Shown here piece after piece: positions 1 through 4,960 of a stretch of DNA of 5,228 bases. A program made the position numbers and the translations under genes. The notes beneath the pieces were generated by a model, which did no database searches, was not told the origin of the DNA, and saw nothing but the letters and a program-made list of their open reading frames with translations. Numbering within the stretch: the first letter of the stretch is position 1; each line of letters opens with the position of its first letter. The stretch lies in the NCBI GenBank assembly GCA_030834835.1, contig JAUQXD010000533.1:1-5228 (forward strand), written 5' to 3'. The stretch comes from Thermoflexales bacterium. Lineage in GTDB: Bacteria > Chloroflexota > Anaerolineae > Fen-1058.

Positions 1-751
1 CTCTGCTACGAACACCATCACTGTTGATGATTTGCCCGGCTTGAACTGCGGCGTGTGTGGCCTGCGAACGTGTCAGGACATGGCCGAGCGGTTGGTGACT
101 CAACCCGATTACATCGAACGCTGCATTCACCTGTCGGATAATCGCATCTCCGCCAGTACGCCGATGGCGTTTACGACGCCCACGGCGATCACCGCGCAAC
201 CGATCATGACCGCACAACCTATGACCGTATGTGGCAGTTGCGCCGTGAACGAACAAGTCACGATGCGCTCGAAACTGGAGCCGTCGTGGCGCGATACGCT
301 GGGCCGCGAGTTCGACTTTTATCTGGAACACTTTCCCGAAGAGCCCGGCCCGCGCGAGATCATGCTGCCGCACAATCCGATGATCACCCGCGAGATGGAC
401 ATCCAGCCTGGCGATATTTTGATCGGCCGCCCGCTGGGCATGTCGTGCGGCTGCCCCATCACGCACTGCGGGGTCGCGATGGAAGTGGACAAGCGCACGG
501 GCGTGATCGTGTGGTGCGTGACCGGCCCGCTGAATCCGCGCCAGCACGGCTTCAAGGATCTGGGCTACTACATCGCCGAGGGCTACGAAGGACTGATCAC
601 GCAGACGCGCGTCGATGTGAAAATCGGCATGCGCTACTTCTTCCAGCCGCGCATGTGCATGCTGCAATGGCGGCACAGCGGACTGGTGAACTTCGTCAAT
701 CGCACGCCAACGGGCCTGCAGGTGCGCCTCGAAGGACTGTGGATTGGCTGA
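1..751 (+). CDS. Cysteine-rich (Fe-S)-binding protein, 5'-truncated by window edge
   Basis: The reading frame (first full codon at base 2) is open to the left edge, so the true start is probably outside the window. A TTG at 32 is the first start-like codon but lies too close to the first conserved block to be convincing. Counting from that TTG, C6-x2-C9-x4-C14-x16-C31 in the context LNCGVCGLRTC matches the small 4Fe-4S domain found in corrinoid/CO-dehydrogenase-associated and RnfB-type proteins (the PF04060-like 'FeS' fold). A Thr/Ala/Gln/Pro-rich linker (about 42-65) with a TAQP repeat follows, then C67-x2-C70, and a second half with C139-G-C141-x4-C146, C162 and C209. The second half therefore has enough cysteines for another metal site. 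No signal peptide or membrane segment is visible, so it is probably cytoplasmic. I recognise the Fe-S domain but not the whole protein; its reaction is unknown. It lies 101 bp upstream of the MBL-rhodanese gene on the same strand and could share a transcript. Confidence 0.8.
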   Translation, partial: SATNTITVDDLPGLNCGVCGLRTCQDMAERLVTQPDYIERCIHLSDNRISASTPMAFTTPTAITAQPIMTAQPMTVCGSCAVNEQVTMRSKLEPSWRDTLGREFDFYLEHFPEEPGPREIMLPHNPMITREMDIQPGDILIGRPLGMSCGCPITHCGVAMEVDKRTGVIVWCVTGPLNPRQHGFKDLGYYIAEGYEGLITQTRVDVKIGMRYFFQPRMCMLQWRHSGLVNFVNRTPTGLQVRLEGLWIG

Positions 752-775
752 TTTTTAGGGGGCTACCGCTGGGGT

Positions 776-821
776 CGCAGAGCGCGCAGAGATTTTGAGA
801 AACATCTCTGCGTTCTCTGTG
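776..821. repeat. Long imperfect hairpin, CGCAGAG/CTCTGCG-type interspersed repeat
   Basis: Bases 776-793 pair with 804-821 across a 10-nt loop. The inner 9 bp (CGCAGAGAT with ATCTCTGCG) are perfect, and the outer 9 positions contain one mismatch and two G-U pairs. No T-run follows, so it is not a classic intrinsic terminator. It could still stabilise or attenuate the transcript between the Fe-S gene and the MBL gene. The CTCTGCG...GCGGTGAA flavour resembles an intergenic repeat found in many copies in several large bacterial genomes; that resemblance is from memory. Confidence 0.65.
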
Positions 822-852
822 TGCTCCGCGGTGAATTGAGTCGGGGGGGAAT

Positions 853-2256
853 ATGAGTTCGTTATACGTTAAGCAGTTTGTCGATGTGGACCTCGGCAAC
901 TCGTCGTATCTGATTGCGTCCACGACTACCGGCCATGCCGCCGTGATCGATCCGCAGCGCGACGTCGACAAGTATCTGCGCGTCGCGGACGGGCTAGGCC
1001 TGCGCATCATCTACAGTTTCGATACGCACCTGCACGCCGACTTCGTTTCGGGTGCGCACGAATTGGCCGCGCAACTCACGTCGGATTTTCGCATCGCGGC
1101 CAGCGCGAGGGCTGAGGCGGGTTTCGAGCACATCCCGTTGAGTGAAGGCGATCGCTTGCCGTTGGGCGATCTCTCGATCGGGGTGTTGACGACGCCCGGT
1201 CACACGCCGGAGCACATCAGTTTTACCGCCAACGCGTTCGGTGATCGCACTCCCGAAGCGCTGTTCAGCGGCGGCGCGTTGATCGTCGGCGGGGCGGGAC
1301 GCACCGATCTGCTGGGGCATGAACACGCCGTGCCGCTGGCGCACGAGCTGTATCACACGCTGCACCATAAATTGCTGAATCTGCACGACGACGTGACGGT
1401 GTATCCCACACATGGGGCTGGATCGTTCTGCAATGGGCAGGTCAGTTCGGAGCGCGTCACCACGATTGGGCGGGAGCGGGCCACCAATCGATTGGCCCGC
1501 GTGCACGATGAAGACGAGTTTGTGCGCACGGCGCTGAGCGATCTGCCATCGTATCCCACGTACTATCGCCACATGCGCGCCATCAATCAGAAAGGACCGT
1601 ATATCTTACGCAGCGTGCCCGATCTAAAACCGCTGTCACCGTGCAAAGTGCATGAGCTGATTCAGTTGGGTGTCGTTGTGATCGATACGCGCACGCCGCA
1701 CGAATTTGCGGCGGGGCACATTCCCCATTCGTATGGCATTCCGCTGTTGACGCCGCTGATCACGTGGGCGGGCTGGGTGGTGCCGTTCGGTTCGCCGATC
1801 GTGCTGATCGCCGACGATGAATTCGCCCGCGATGAAGCGGTGCGGCAGTTGATCCGCATCGGCTACGACGACATTCGCGGCTATCTGAATGGCGGCCTGG
1901 ACGCATGGGTGGCCGATGATCTGCCCGTAGCGACCACGCCGTTCATCAACGTGGATGAGTTGCACGATTGGCTACAATCCGATCGTGTTCCCCTCGTGAT
2001 CGATGTGCGGCTCGATCGGGAGTGGCGCGACGGCCACATCACGAACGCGATCCACATCGAAGCGGGCGAGTTGGTCAATCACCTCGATCGGGTGCCGCGT
2101 GATCGATCGGTGGTGGCGCAGTGCGGCGCGGGCAATCGCGCCACGATCAGCGCATCGTTGTTAGGGCAACGCGGTTATCGGAACGTCCACATTCTCGACA
2201 GCGGCTTTGGCGCGTGGCGCCTGGCAGGCTATGACTTTGTCGAGGAAGTGGCGTGA
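853..2256 (+). CDS. MBL-fold hydrolase fused to two rhodanese domains (persulfide dioxygenase-like)
   Basis: The 467-aa protein has an N-terminal metallo-beta-lactamase domain (about 1-245) and two rhodanese domains (about 258-360 and 365-460). This is the architecture of ETHE1/CstB-type enzymes, which oxidise glutathione or other low-molecular-weight persulfides and transfer sulfane sulfur in the cytoplasm. Visible motifs are T58-H59-L-H61-A-D63-F64, T-P-G-H117 and Y-P-T-H187-G-A-G. In the usual TGD position the sequence is S139-G-G141, so the Asp iron ligand of ETHE1 is replaced. The first rhodanese domain has IADDEF at its active loop and no Cys, so it is probably non-catalytic. The second has C424-G-A-G-N-R429, the standard CxxGxR persulfide loop. 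The ATG is preceded by a G-rich stretch (843-850) that is only a fair Shine-Dalgarno. The family start (xSSLYVKQFVD) supports this ATG. Its stop overlaps the start of the flavoprotein gene, so the two are probably co-translated. Exact substrate unknown. Confidence 0.92.
   Translation: MSSLYVKQFVDVDLGNSSYLIASTTTGHAAVIDPQRDVDKYLRVADGLGLRIIYSFDTHLHADFVSGAHELAAQLTSDFRIAASARAEAGFEHIPLSEGDRLPLGDLSIGVLTTPGHTPEHISFTANAFGDRTPEALFSGGALIVGGAGRTDLLGHEHAVPLAHELYHTLHHKLLNLHDDVTVYPTHGAGSFCNGQVSSERVTTIGRERATNRLARVHDEDEFVRTALSDLPSYPTYYRHMRAINQKGPYILRSVPDLKPLSPCKVHELIQLGVVVIDTRTPHEFAAGHIPHSYGIPLLTPLITWAGWVVPFGSPIVLIADDEFARDEAVRQLIRIGYDDIRGYLNGGLDAWVADDLPVATTPFINVDELHDWLQSDRVPLVIDVRLDREWRDGHITNAIHIEAGELVNHLDRVPRDRSVVAQCGAGNRATISASLLGQRGYRNVHILDSGFGAWRLAGYDFVEEVA
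2242..2248 (+). promoter_or_regulatory. Shine-Dalgarno supporting the GTG start at 2253
   Basis: GAGGAAG lies inside the last codons of the MBL-rhodanese gene, four bases before the GTG. Together with the overlap of GTG (2253-2255) and TGA (2254-2256), it fixes this start and indicates translational coupling. Confidence 0.7.
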
Positions 2257-3617
2257 TTAACGAGCCTGTTTTCGACATTGCGATTGTCGGCGCGGGTGCC
2301 AGCGGTACAGTTGTTGCCGCGCAGTTGCGCAAACGGACAGCGGCGCGCATTGCATTGATCGGCAATGGGACGCGACCGGCGCGTGGTGTGGCATATGACA
2401 CGCCGTACCAGTCGTATCTGTTGAACGTGCCCGCGTGGAATATGAGCGCGTTCCCCGACGACACCGATCACTTTGCGCGTTGGCTGGCGCAGCACCGACC
2501 GCAGGCGACGGATAAAGACTTCGCGCCGCGCACGCTGTATGGCGATTATCTGGCTGAGATTCTAGCCGAGGCCCTACGCGCGCCCACACCGATCACACCG
2601 ATTGCGGGCGAAGTGGTGAGCGTAACGCGCGCGGAAGATCACTGGCGGCTGCAGCTGACTGATGGCACTGCGTTGATCGCGCGTCAGGTGATACTGGCCG
2701 TGGGCAATTTGCCGCCCAACGATCCGCCGGGATTTTCAGCGGATCTGCCCGGCTACTGGAGCAATCCGTGGGCGGCCGACGTCGCGACCAACCTCGCGCC
2801 CGATGCGCCGGTGTTGATCATCGGCACAGGCTTGACGATGGTCGATGTGGTGCTGGCGCTGCGCGAACGGGGCCATCGCGGGCCAATAGCAGCGCTGTCG
2901 CATCATGGTCGGTTGTATCAGGTGCATGCGTCTTTCACACCACGTCCGTTGACGTTGCTGATCGCCGACTCGCCGCAGCGCGCCTTGCGCTGGCTGCGAA
3001 CTGAAATCGAGCGCGCACAACGTGGTGGTAACAACTGGCGCGCCGTGATCGATAGCCTGCGCCCGCACACGGCGACGATCTGGCGGAGTTGGTCGCTGGC
3101 ACAACGCGCAGCGTTTCTGCGACACGCGCGCAATCTCTGGGACATTCATCGACATCGCGTGCCGCCGCAAGTAGGCGCACAACTCGACGACTTGATCGCG
3201 CAGGGCACGTTGTCGATTCATGCCGGGCGCATCCTTTCCGCAGAGGCGACGCCGCACGGCTTGCGAGTGAATTGGCGACCGAAGGATAGCGCTATCTTCC
3301 AATACTTTGACGTCGCGCGCGTCATCAACTGCACAGGACCGAATCGCGATTACGGGCGCGTTACTACGCCGCTGATTACCTCATTGCGCGAAGCGGGGTG
3401 GCTGACACCCGATCCGTTGAAACTCGGCTGGGTGACGGATGATGACGGGCGACTGATCGATGCATGGGGCAACCCGGTCGCAGGGCTGTTCACGATCGGG
3501 CCGCTGCGCATCGCGGATTTGTGGGAGTCGATCGCGATGCCTGAGATTCGCGTGCAGGCGGCGGCTCTGGCGGAGTTGCTGGTCACTGAATTGCAGGCTG
3601 AGCCGGTGATGGTTTAG
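2253..3617 (+). CDS. FAD/NAD(P)-binding oxidoreductase (COG4529-like)
   Basis: This 454-aa flavoprotein begins at GTG overlapping the upstream stop (GTGA). The N-terminal dinucleotide-binding motif is G13-A-G15-A-S-G18 after a hydrophobic strand. It is followed by G45-V-A-Y-D-T and by N58-V-P-A...M64-S-A-F-P-D-D-x-D-H73-F, a block typical of the NAD_binding_9/COG4529 group. A149-V-G-N152 closes the first lobe. A second Rossmann motif, G191-T-G193-L-T-M-V-D198, would bind NAD(P). Near the C terminus are N359-C-T-G362 and G411-L-F-T-I-G-P417 followed by a D-L-W-E-S region, as expected for the FAD pyrimidine/ribose side. The length is normal for the family and the gene looks intact. The family's substrates are poorly defined. 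Coupling to a persulfide dioxygenase-like gene suggests a redox role in sulfur metabolism, but that is inference. No signal peptide or membrane segment is evident, so it is probably cytoplasmic. Confidence 0.88.
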   Translation: MINEPVFDIAIVGAGASGTVVAAQLRKRTAARIALIGNGTRPARGVAYDTPYQSYLLNVPAWNMSAFPDDTDHFARWLAQHRPQATDKDFAPRTLYGDYLAEILAEALRAPTPITPIAGEVVSVTRAEDHWRLQLTDGTALIARQVILAVGNLPPNDPPGFSADLPGYWSNPWAADVATNLAPDAPVLIIGTGLTMVDVVLALRERGHRGPIAALSHHGRLYQVHASFTPRPLTLLIADSPQRALRWLRTEIERAQRGGNNWRAVIDSLRPHTATIWRSWSLAQRAAFLRHARNLWDIHRHRVPPQVGAQLDDLIAQGTLSIHAGRILSAEATPHGLRVNWRPKDSAIFQYFDVARVINCTGPNRDYGRVTTPLITSLREAGWLTPDPLKLGWVTDDDGRLIDAWGNPVAGLFTIGPLRIADLWESIAMPEIRVQAAALAELLVTELQAEPVMV

Positions 3618-3682
3618 GGAAGCGTCGTTACGTGGGGCGCGTTTGCCTATGCTCTGCGCTTTGCGCGGGCGGGTGGAATGTT

Positions 3683-3784
3683 GTAGAGGCGAGGCATTCG
3701 CCAGAGAATCGATGTTGATCGGCCTGTATGCCGTGGCCGCGATCCTGATCAATCATGATTCGTGTACGAATGCCTCGCCCCTAC
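3683..3784. mobile_element. MITE-like 102-bp inverted-repeat element
   Basis: Bases 3683-3700 (GTAGAGGCGAGGCATTCG) are the reverse complement of 3767-3784 with one mismatch in 18. The interior also folds: 3706-3710 pairs with 3757-3761, 3715-3720 with 3747-3752, and 3721-3724 with 3735-3738. Almost the whole 102 bp can form one long interrupted hairpin. It contains no ORF. Only a TT is shared on both flanks, so no clear target-site duplication is seen. It starts 65 bp after the flavoprotein stop. It could be a non-autonomous transposable element or an interspersed palindromic repeat, and it may also serve as a 3' end structure for the upstream operon. Confidence 0.65.
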
Positions 3785-3786
3785 TT

Positions 3787-3801
3787 CGATCACCTTGATC
3801 G
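3787..3801. repeat. Short dyad CGATCA-CCT-TGATCG
   Basis: A perfect 6-bp inverted repeat with a 3-bp centre lies directly after the MITE-like element and about 78 bp upstream of the -35 box of the Rrf2 gene. It could be an operator half-site pair or part of the repeat's flank; the sequence alone does not decide. Confidence 0.35.
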
Positions 3802-3847
3802 CAAAGTGAGCGCATTGTAACTTTCTCCATAGTCCCGACCGCACACG

Positions 3848-3875
3848 AAATTGCTTCGATGTCTGTGCAAATTGC
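3848..3875 (+). promoter_or_regulatory. Direct repeat AAATTGC x2 upstream of the -35 box
   Basis: AAATTGC occurs at 3848-3854 and 3869-3875, start-to-start distance 21 bp (two helical turns). The second copy ends three bases before the -35 hexamer. It is also embedded in a near-palindrome, GCAA-A-TTGC (3867-3875). The placement suits an activator or repressor site, but the repeat is short and could be chance. Confidence 0.35.
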
Positions 3876-3878
3876 CTA

Positions 3879-3907
3879 TTGACAGCGCCGCGAAACAGGC
3901 GCATAAT
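3879..3907 (+). promoter_or_regulatory. Sigma70-type promoter of the Rrf2 gene with dyad in spacer
   Basis: The -35 box is TTGACA (3879-3884, perfect) and the -10 box is CATAAT (3902-3907, five of six), separated by exactly 17 bp. Transcription would start near 3914, leaving a 5' leader of about 36 nt. The perfect inverted repeat GCGCC-N8-GGCGC (3885-3889 and 3898-3902) fills the spacer and touches the -10 box, a position expected for a repressor operator. A weaker CGACC...GGTCG pair (3910-3914, 3938-3942) lies in the leader. Confidence 0.7.
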
Positions 3908-3949
3908 ATCGACCAGTTAAGTCGTCATTTGATTGGCGGTCGTTCAAGC

Positions 3950-4414
3950 ATGAAAGTGTCCAGGAAAGCCGATTACGCGCTGCGGGTGCTGTTCACGCTG
4001 GTGGAGCATTATGGGCGCGGACCGATTCCCATTCGAGAGTTGGCGCGGCGCAATGAAGTGCCGAAGAGTTTTTTGGAACACATCATGTTGGATTTGAAGT
4101 CGCAGGGCTGGGTGGAGAGTACGCCCGGGAAGAGCGGCGGCTATGTACTGGCGCAGCGGCCAGACAAGATTCGGCTGGGACAGGTAGTACGCCACTTCGA
4201 TGGCTTGTTGTCGCCCATCGGGTGCGTGTCGGCGGCGCAGTACGAACGGTGTACACAGGAATCGGTCTGCCACTTTCGGCGCGTGTTCCTGCAGATTCGC
4301 AATGACACCGCGCGTTTGATGGATACCGCGACTCTAGCGGCAGTTTTTGCAGGCAAGCCGGTGACGCAGCAGGAAGTGTTCGATCAGGCGTTCATCGGCG
4401 GTGATGGCATTTAG
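3950..4414 (+). CDS. Rrf2-family transcriptional regulator with three candidate Fe-S cysteines
   Basis: The 154-aa protein starts with MKVSRKADYALR, the classic N terminus of Rrf2 proteins. This makes ATG 3950 far more likely than the in-frame TTG at 3851, which would lie upstream of the promoter. The winged helix covers roughly residues 24-68: recognition-helix region about 37-52, wing T58-P-G-K-S-G-G-Y65-V-L-A. C92, C101 and C107 (C-x8-C-x5-C) sit where IscR, NsrR and related members hold a 2Fe-2S or 4Fe-4S cluster, though the first spacing is longer than the x5 of IscR/NsrR. It probably senses Fe-S status, nitric oxide, redox or a sulfur signal, and binds DNA as a dimer. The Shine-Dalgarno is weak (GGCGG at 3935-3939). 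It has its own promoter and a dyad that suggests autoregulation. It is followed after 33 bp by a Cys-rich short ORF. Which Rrf2 subfamily it belongs to is not determinable here. Confidence 0.92.
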   Translation: MKVSRKADYALRVLFTLVEHYGRGPIPIRELARRNEVPKSFLEHIMLDLKSQGWVESTPGKSGGYVLAQRPDKIRLGQVVRHFDGLLSPIGCVSAAQYERCTQESVCHFRRVFLQIRNDTARLMDTATLAAVFAGKPVTQQEVFDQAFIGGDGI

Positions 4415-4433
4415 TTCGTGCAGGTGAAATTGC

Positions 4434-4440
4434 AAGGAGA
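4434..4440 (+). promoter_or_regulatory. Strong Shine-Dalgarno of the Cys-rich short ORF
   Basis: AAGGAGA is seven bases from the ATG at 4448. It is much stronger than the site of the Rrf2 gene and is a main reason to believe the short ORF is translated. The preceding bases 4426-4433 (GAAATTGC) repeat exactly those at 3847-3854 upstream of the Rrf2 promoter. Confidence 0.65.
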
Positions 4441-4447
4441 ATAGATC

Positions 4448-4561
4448 ATGCAGTGGCTTAACAGACATCGACCTTTGAGTGCCCGGCTGGTTTCCAATTC
4501 CGACTCAATCACCCTGATTTCCCTCCAGAGCTGTCCCTGCTCCTGTTGTACCTCGATGTAG
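4448..4561 (+). CDS. Putative cysteine-rich leader peptide, 37 aa
   Basis: The ORF runs ATG to TAG and encodes 37 residues beginning MQWLNRHRPLSARL. It has a basic N-terminal third (R6, H7, R8, R13), a Ser-rich middle, and C29-P-C31-S-C33-C34 ending three residues before the stop. Four Cys codons (4532-4549) in six codons is far above normal use, and eight of the 37 residues are Ser. The strong Shine-Dalgarno at ideal spacing supports translation. Polycysteine short ORFs near a stop are known from mycobacteria as cysteine-responsive attenuators, and this one has a hairpin and a C-rich tract immediately downstream. It starts 33 bp after the Rrf2 stop and could be read from that promoter. No database match could be checked. 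An alternative is a small metal- or thiol-binding peptide, or a chance ORF. Confidence 0.55.
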   Translation: MQWLNRHRPLSARLVSNSDSITLISLQSCPCSCCTSM

Positions 4562-4566
4562 TGGCC

Positions 4567-4595
4567 GGCGGATGTCGCGTCGCGCGGCGTTTGTC
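4567..4595 (+). promoter_or_regulatory. GC-rich hairpin just after the leader ORF
   Basis: Bases 4567-4579 pair with 4583-4595 around a 3-nt loop (13 pairs, six of them G-U as RNA; the top four are CGCG/CGCG). An alternative stem pairs 4564-4568 with 4595-4599. CCGGCGG is also directly repeated (4565-4571, 4595-4601). The hairpin begins five bases after the leader stop, so a ribosome held at the Cys codons would alter whether it folds. It is not followed by a T-run, so it is not a standard intrinsic terminator. Confidence 0.4.
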
Positions 4596-4604
4596 CGGCG
4601 GTTG

Positions 4605-4641
4605 AACTTTCTCGCGTTTCACTCGCTTTCTAACTCACCCA
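4605..4641 (+). promoter_or_regulatory. C-rich, G-poor tract, candidate rut site
   Basis: This stretch is rich in C and T with very few G and little predicted structure, unlike the GC-rich DNA on both sides. The last half of the leader ORF (about 4492-4553) has the same C-over-G bias. Such tracts are where Rho loads when translation stops. This fits leader-controlled Rho-dependent termination, but base composition alone is weak evidence. Confidence 0.3.
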
Positions 4642-4686
4642 TTTAATAAAAGATCACACGTTGTTCGCTAACGGCGGAGTCTTGTC

Positions 4687-4698
4687 GTTCACGTGAAC
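4687..4698. promoter_or_regulatory. Perfect 12-bp palindrome GTTCACGTGAAC
   Basis: The 12 bases are identical to their reverse complement with no spacer. It lies 76 bp upstream of the 50-codon ORF and downstream of an AT-rich stretch (4641-4651) that could be a promoter element. A perfect palindrome of this length is typical of a dimeric regulator's operator. No specific regulator is recognised. Confidence 0.45.
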
Positions 4699-4722
4699 CT
4701 CGTACAACTGAATAGCGTTTGT

Positions 4723-4750
4723 CGATTAACGACTGAATCAGTCGTTATCG
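4723..4750. promoter_or_regulatory. Long dyad abutting the Shine-Dalgarno of the 50-aa ORF
   Basis: AACGACTGA (4728-4736) and TCAGTCGTT (4738-4746) are perfect inverted repeats around one base. CGAT (4723-4726) and ATCG (4747-4750) extend the arms to 13 bp with one bulged T (4727). It ends one base before AGGAGG. As DNA it could be an operator; as RNA it would form a hairpin right next to the ribosome site. No T-run follows, so a terminator role is less likely. Confidence 0.5.
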
Positions 4751-4751
4751 C

Positions 4752-4757
4752 AGGAGG
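4752..4757 (+). promoter_or_regulatory. Perfect Shine-Dalgarno AGGAGG
   Basis: Full anti-16S match five bases before the ATG at 4763. It is the main support for translation of the 50-codon ORF and lies immediately downstream of the 4723-4750 dyad. Confidence 0.6.
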
Positions 4758-4762
4758 CGGCC

Positions 4763-4915
4763 ATGACTGTCATGGTGCTGGAACCGGACACCGCTACGCT
4801 GCGATCACACGGCGCGTGCGTCGAACCGTTCAAGCGCGTTCGCCACGCAGCTGATCGTTGGGAGTGGCAGCTCAAGGTCTGTCGCTGTCAGACCGGGCAC
4901 GCTGGATCCCACTGA
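4763..4915 (+). CDS. Small hypothetical protein, 50 aa
   Basis: An ATG-to-TGA ORF of 50 residues begins MTVMVLEPDTATLRSHGACV. It is charged, with Arg/Lys/His in its second half, one Cys at 19 and C40-R-C42 near the end followed by Q-T-G-H. No signal peptide, membrane segment or known motif is recognised. The case for a real gene is the AGGAGG Shine-Dalgarno at optimal spacing and the strong palindromes just upstream. The case against is its shortness and lack of a family. It could be a regulatory or leader ORF for the transporter gene that begins 100 bp later, or a remnant of a longer gene. Confidence 0.4.
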   Translation: MTVMVLEPDTATLRSHGACVEPFKRVRHAADRWEWQLKVCRCQTGHAGSH

Positions 4916-4922
4916 GGATAGT

Positions 4923-4960
4923 GTCATTGCGAGGAGGCTGTAGGCTGATGAAGCAATGAC
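4923..4960. repeat. GTCATTGC...GCAATGAC hairpin repeat
   Basis: GTCATTGC (4923-4930) and GCAATGAC (4953-4960) are perfect 8-bp inverted repeats around 22 nt that contain GAGGAGG. The TCATTGCGAGGAG...GAAGCAAT pattern resembles a small palindromic repeat dispersed in many bacterial genomes (from memory). It lies between the 50-aa ORF and the transporter gene. Confidence 0.55.

Noticed and set aside
229..798. 189-aa ORF in another frame over the Fe-S gene
   Set aside because: Arg/Ala-rich out-of-frame shadow of a real gene, with no recognisable motif.
3795..3823. Second promoter upstream of Rrf2 (TTGATC ... TAACTT)
   Set aside because: Weak -10 match, and a much better promoter lies at 3879-3907.
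3851..3949. 33-codon N-terminal extension of the Rrf2 protein from a TTG
   Set aside because: The canonical Rrf2 N terminus begins at ATG 3950, and the extension would overlap the -35 and -10 boxes.
4602..4651. Possible promoter with TTGAAC or TTTCAC and the AT-rich TTTAATAAAA
   Set aside because: Spacings (34 and 19 bp) do not make a good pair; the AT-rich patch alone is not enough.
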